Assembly (NCBI GenBank): GCA_027004335.1
Contig: JALTID010000036.1
Coordinates: 1-6,267 of the forward strand
Source: a bacterium
GTDB lineage: Bacteria > JALSQH01
Length of the DNA: 6,267 bases
Direction: 5' to 3'
In this document: positions 5,513 to 6,267 of the stretch, piece by piece
How positions within the stretch are numbered: position 1 is the stretch's first letter
Layout of the letters: each line of letters opens with the position of its first letter
Notes under the pieces: generated by a model
Told to the model about the DNA's origin: nothing
Databases searched by the model: none
Seen by the model: only the letters and a program-made list of their open reading frames with translations
Position numbers and translations under genes: made by a program

Positions 5513-6267
5513 GTTAGTAGTAAAAGCTGCAGGTGTAACCCACTCTGGATATGTGAGAGAAAAAAACGAAGATTACATCTATATTGATAAGAAAAACAGA
5601 ATCTTCATTGTGGCTGACGGGGTGGGCGGCAGAGCAAGGGGTGAGCTTGCCAGTGAAAAAGCAAGTGAATATCTTGCAGAGCAGTTAATTACTCTGGTGG
5701 AAGACCTGAACCTTAAAAGGATCACTCCAAAAGAAACCCCTGAAAGACTTTCTGATCTCATGAAAAGAACTTCCACCTATATTTCTGATCTATCCAAACT
5801 GGAATCACCCGGAGGGATGGGAACCACTCTGACAGGAGTATTAATCTGGGATAATCGGGGCTGGGTCTTCCATGTTGGTGACACGAGGTGTTATATTTAC
5901 CACAGATACTGGAAGCTTGCGACAAAAGATGATTCTCTTGTACAGAACCTCATTGACACCGGCACGCTAAACAAAAGACAAAGCAGTTTTTTTCCTCTGA
6001 AAAATGTTATAACACAGGCAATAGGATTAAAAGGTAATTTAAAACCACATATATTCAGCTTCATACCTGACAAACACTCCTTCTTTCTCCTTAGCAGCGA
6101 TGGTTTTCACGGGTCAGTCAAAGAGGAAATCTGGCAAAAAATTTCCCCTCCATTCTTCTCCACGAGGTCAATATGGAGTTACCTTGAAAAGCTTCTGGGA
6201 TTAGCACTGGATGCAGGAGCAAAAGACAATATTGCGCTTAAAAGATTGTCTTTTCCTCCTGCATCCA
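5499..6267 (+). CDS. PP2C/PPM-family Ser/Thr protein phosphatase, start TTG, 3' end cut by window edge
   Basis: Dephosphorylates phospho-Ser/Thr proteins with two bound Mn/Mg ions and is usually the opponent of a Hanks-type Ser/Thr kinase. The frame is open for 256 codons to the edge. Seen: GYVREKNED (17-25) with phosphate-binding Arg20 and metal ligand Asp25, FIVADGVGG (36-44) with Asp40, GGMGTTL (105-111), HVGDTR (125-130), LLSSDGFHG (197-205) with Asp201, and AKDN (241-244) with Asp243. All four metal Asp are present, so catalysis is expected. Bacterial relatives of the PrpC/Stp type are about 240-260 residues, so only the extreme C-terminus, or an appended domain, is missing. The gene overlaps the TldE/PmbA stop by 14 bases. 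No transmembrane helix is visible. The codons from about 6231 onward lie in or beyond a near-perfect fold-back at the window end and may be artefactual. No kinase is visible; one could lie downstream. Confidence 0.93.
   Translation, partial: MRGNKLVVKAAGVTHSGYVREKNEDYIYIDKKNRIFIVADGVGGRARGELASEKASEYLAEQLITLVEDLNLKRITPKETPERLSDLMKRTSTYISDLSKLESPGGMGTTLTGVLIWDNRGWVFHVGDTRCYIYHRYWKLATKDDSLVQNLIDTGTLNKRQSSFFPLKNVITQAIGLKGNLKPHIFSFIPDKHSFFLLSSDGFHGSVKEEIWQKISPPFFSTRSIWSYLEKLLGLALDAGAKDNIALKRLSFPPAS
6208..6267. repeat. Near-perfect 23-base inverted repeat ending at the last base
   Basis: Positions 6208-6230 pair with 6245-6267: 22 of 23 bases are complementary, the only mismatch being C6220 against C6255. 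A 14-base loop (6231-6244) separates the arms. The left arm encodes the conserved LDAGAKDN of the phosphatase; the right arm ends exactly at the window edge, so the repeat may extend further. The stem is far longer than normal terminators and lies inside coding sequence. The best explanation is a fold-back (inverted chimera) at an assembly end. Confidence 0.93.

Noticed and set aside
6208-6267. Rho-independent terminator for the operon
   Set aside because: The stem is far longer than usual, contains the conserved phosphatase metal motif in its left arm, and any following T-run is outside the window. Nothing shows the gene ends here.
1-6267. CRISPR array, tRNA/rRNA genes, insertion sequence or phage genes
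   Set aside because: No regularly spaced direct repeats, no tRNA-like cloverleaf, no transposase or phage motifs were seen. Coding sequence covers nearly all of the window.

Overview
This is a low-GC (high 30s percent by eye), AGA/AGG- and ATA-rich stretch of bacterial chromosome that uses the standard stop codons. The codon preferences recall anaerobic, often thermophilic or deep-branching uncultured bacteria, but nothing here fixes the phylum. The gene content is mostly housekeeping. I see no phage, insertion sequence, CRISPR array, RNA gene or defence system.

Layout. Positions 1-454 (minus strand) hold the N-terminal 151 residues of a class II aldolase/adducin-family enzyme that runs off the left edge. 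A divergent AT-rich intergenic region follows (455-556), with a recognisable sigma70-type promoter facing right and small dyads. Positions 557-1207 hold the front half of an FAD-dependent amino-acid/amine oxidoreductase (DAO family). It is broken twice: an in-frame TGA sits where relatives have a conserved glycine, and the C-terminal half is missing. From 1234 to the right edge runs a tight five-gene operon: NAD kinase (nadK), the DNA-repair ATPase RecN, a short N-acetylglutamate-synthase-like GNAT acetyltransferase, a TldE/PmbA-family protein, and a PP2C-type Ser/Thr phosphatase that starts with TTG and runs off the right edge. The gene boundaries are a 1-base gap, a 1-base overlap, a 23-base overlap and a 14-base overlap, so the genes are almost certainly co-transcribed and translationally coupled.

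How the genes relate. The operon mixes cofactor supply (NADP), recombinational repair, probable arginine-pathway acetylation, peptide/protein maturation or turnover, and phosphoprotein signalling. It reads as a growth/housekeeping operon rather than one pathway. The aldolase and oxidoreductase are catabolic-type genes of a different character.

The two most notable points concern integrity. The oxidoreductase is a pseudogene whose remnant stops immediately before nadK. The last 60 bases form a near-perfect fold-back (23-base arms, 22 matches, 14-base loop) ending exactly at the last base, inside the phosphatase gene. That looks more like a fold-back chimera at a contig end than a biological hairpin, so the final few codons should be treated with suspicion. 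I found no convincing new biological system here.
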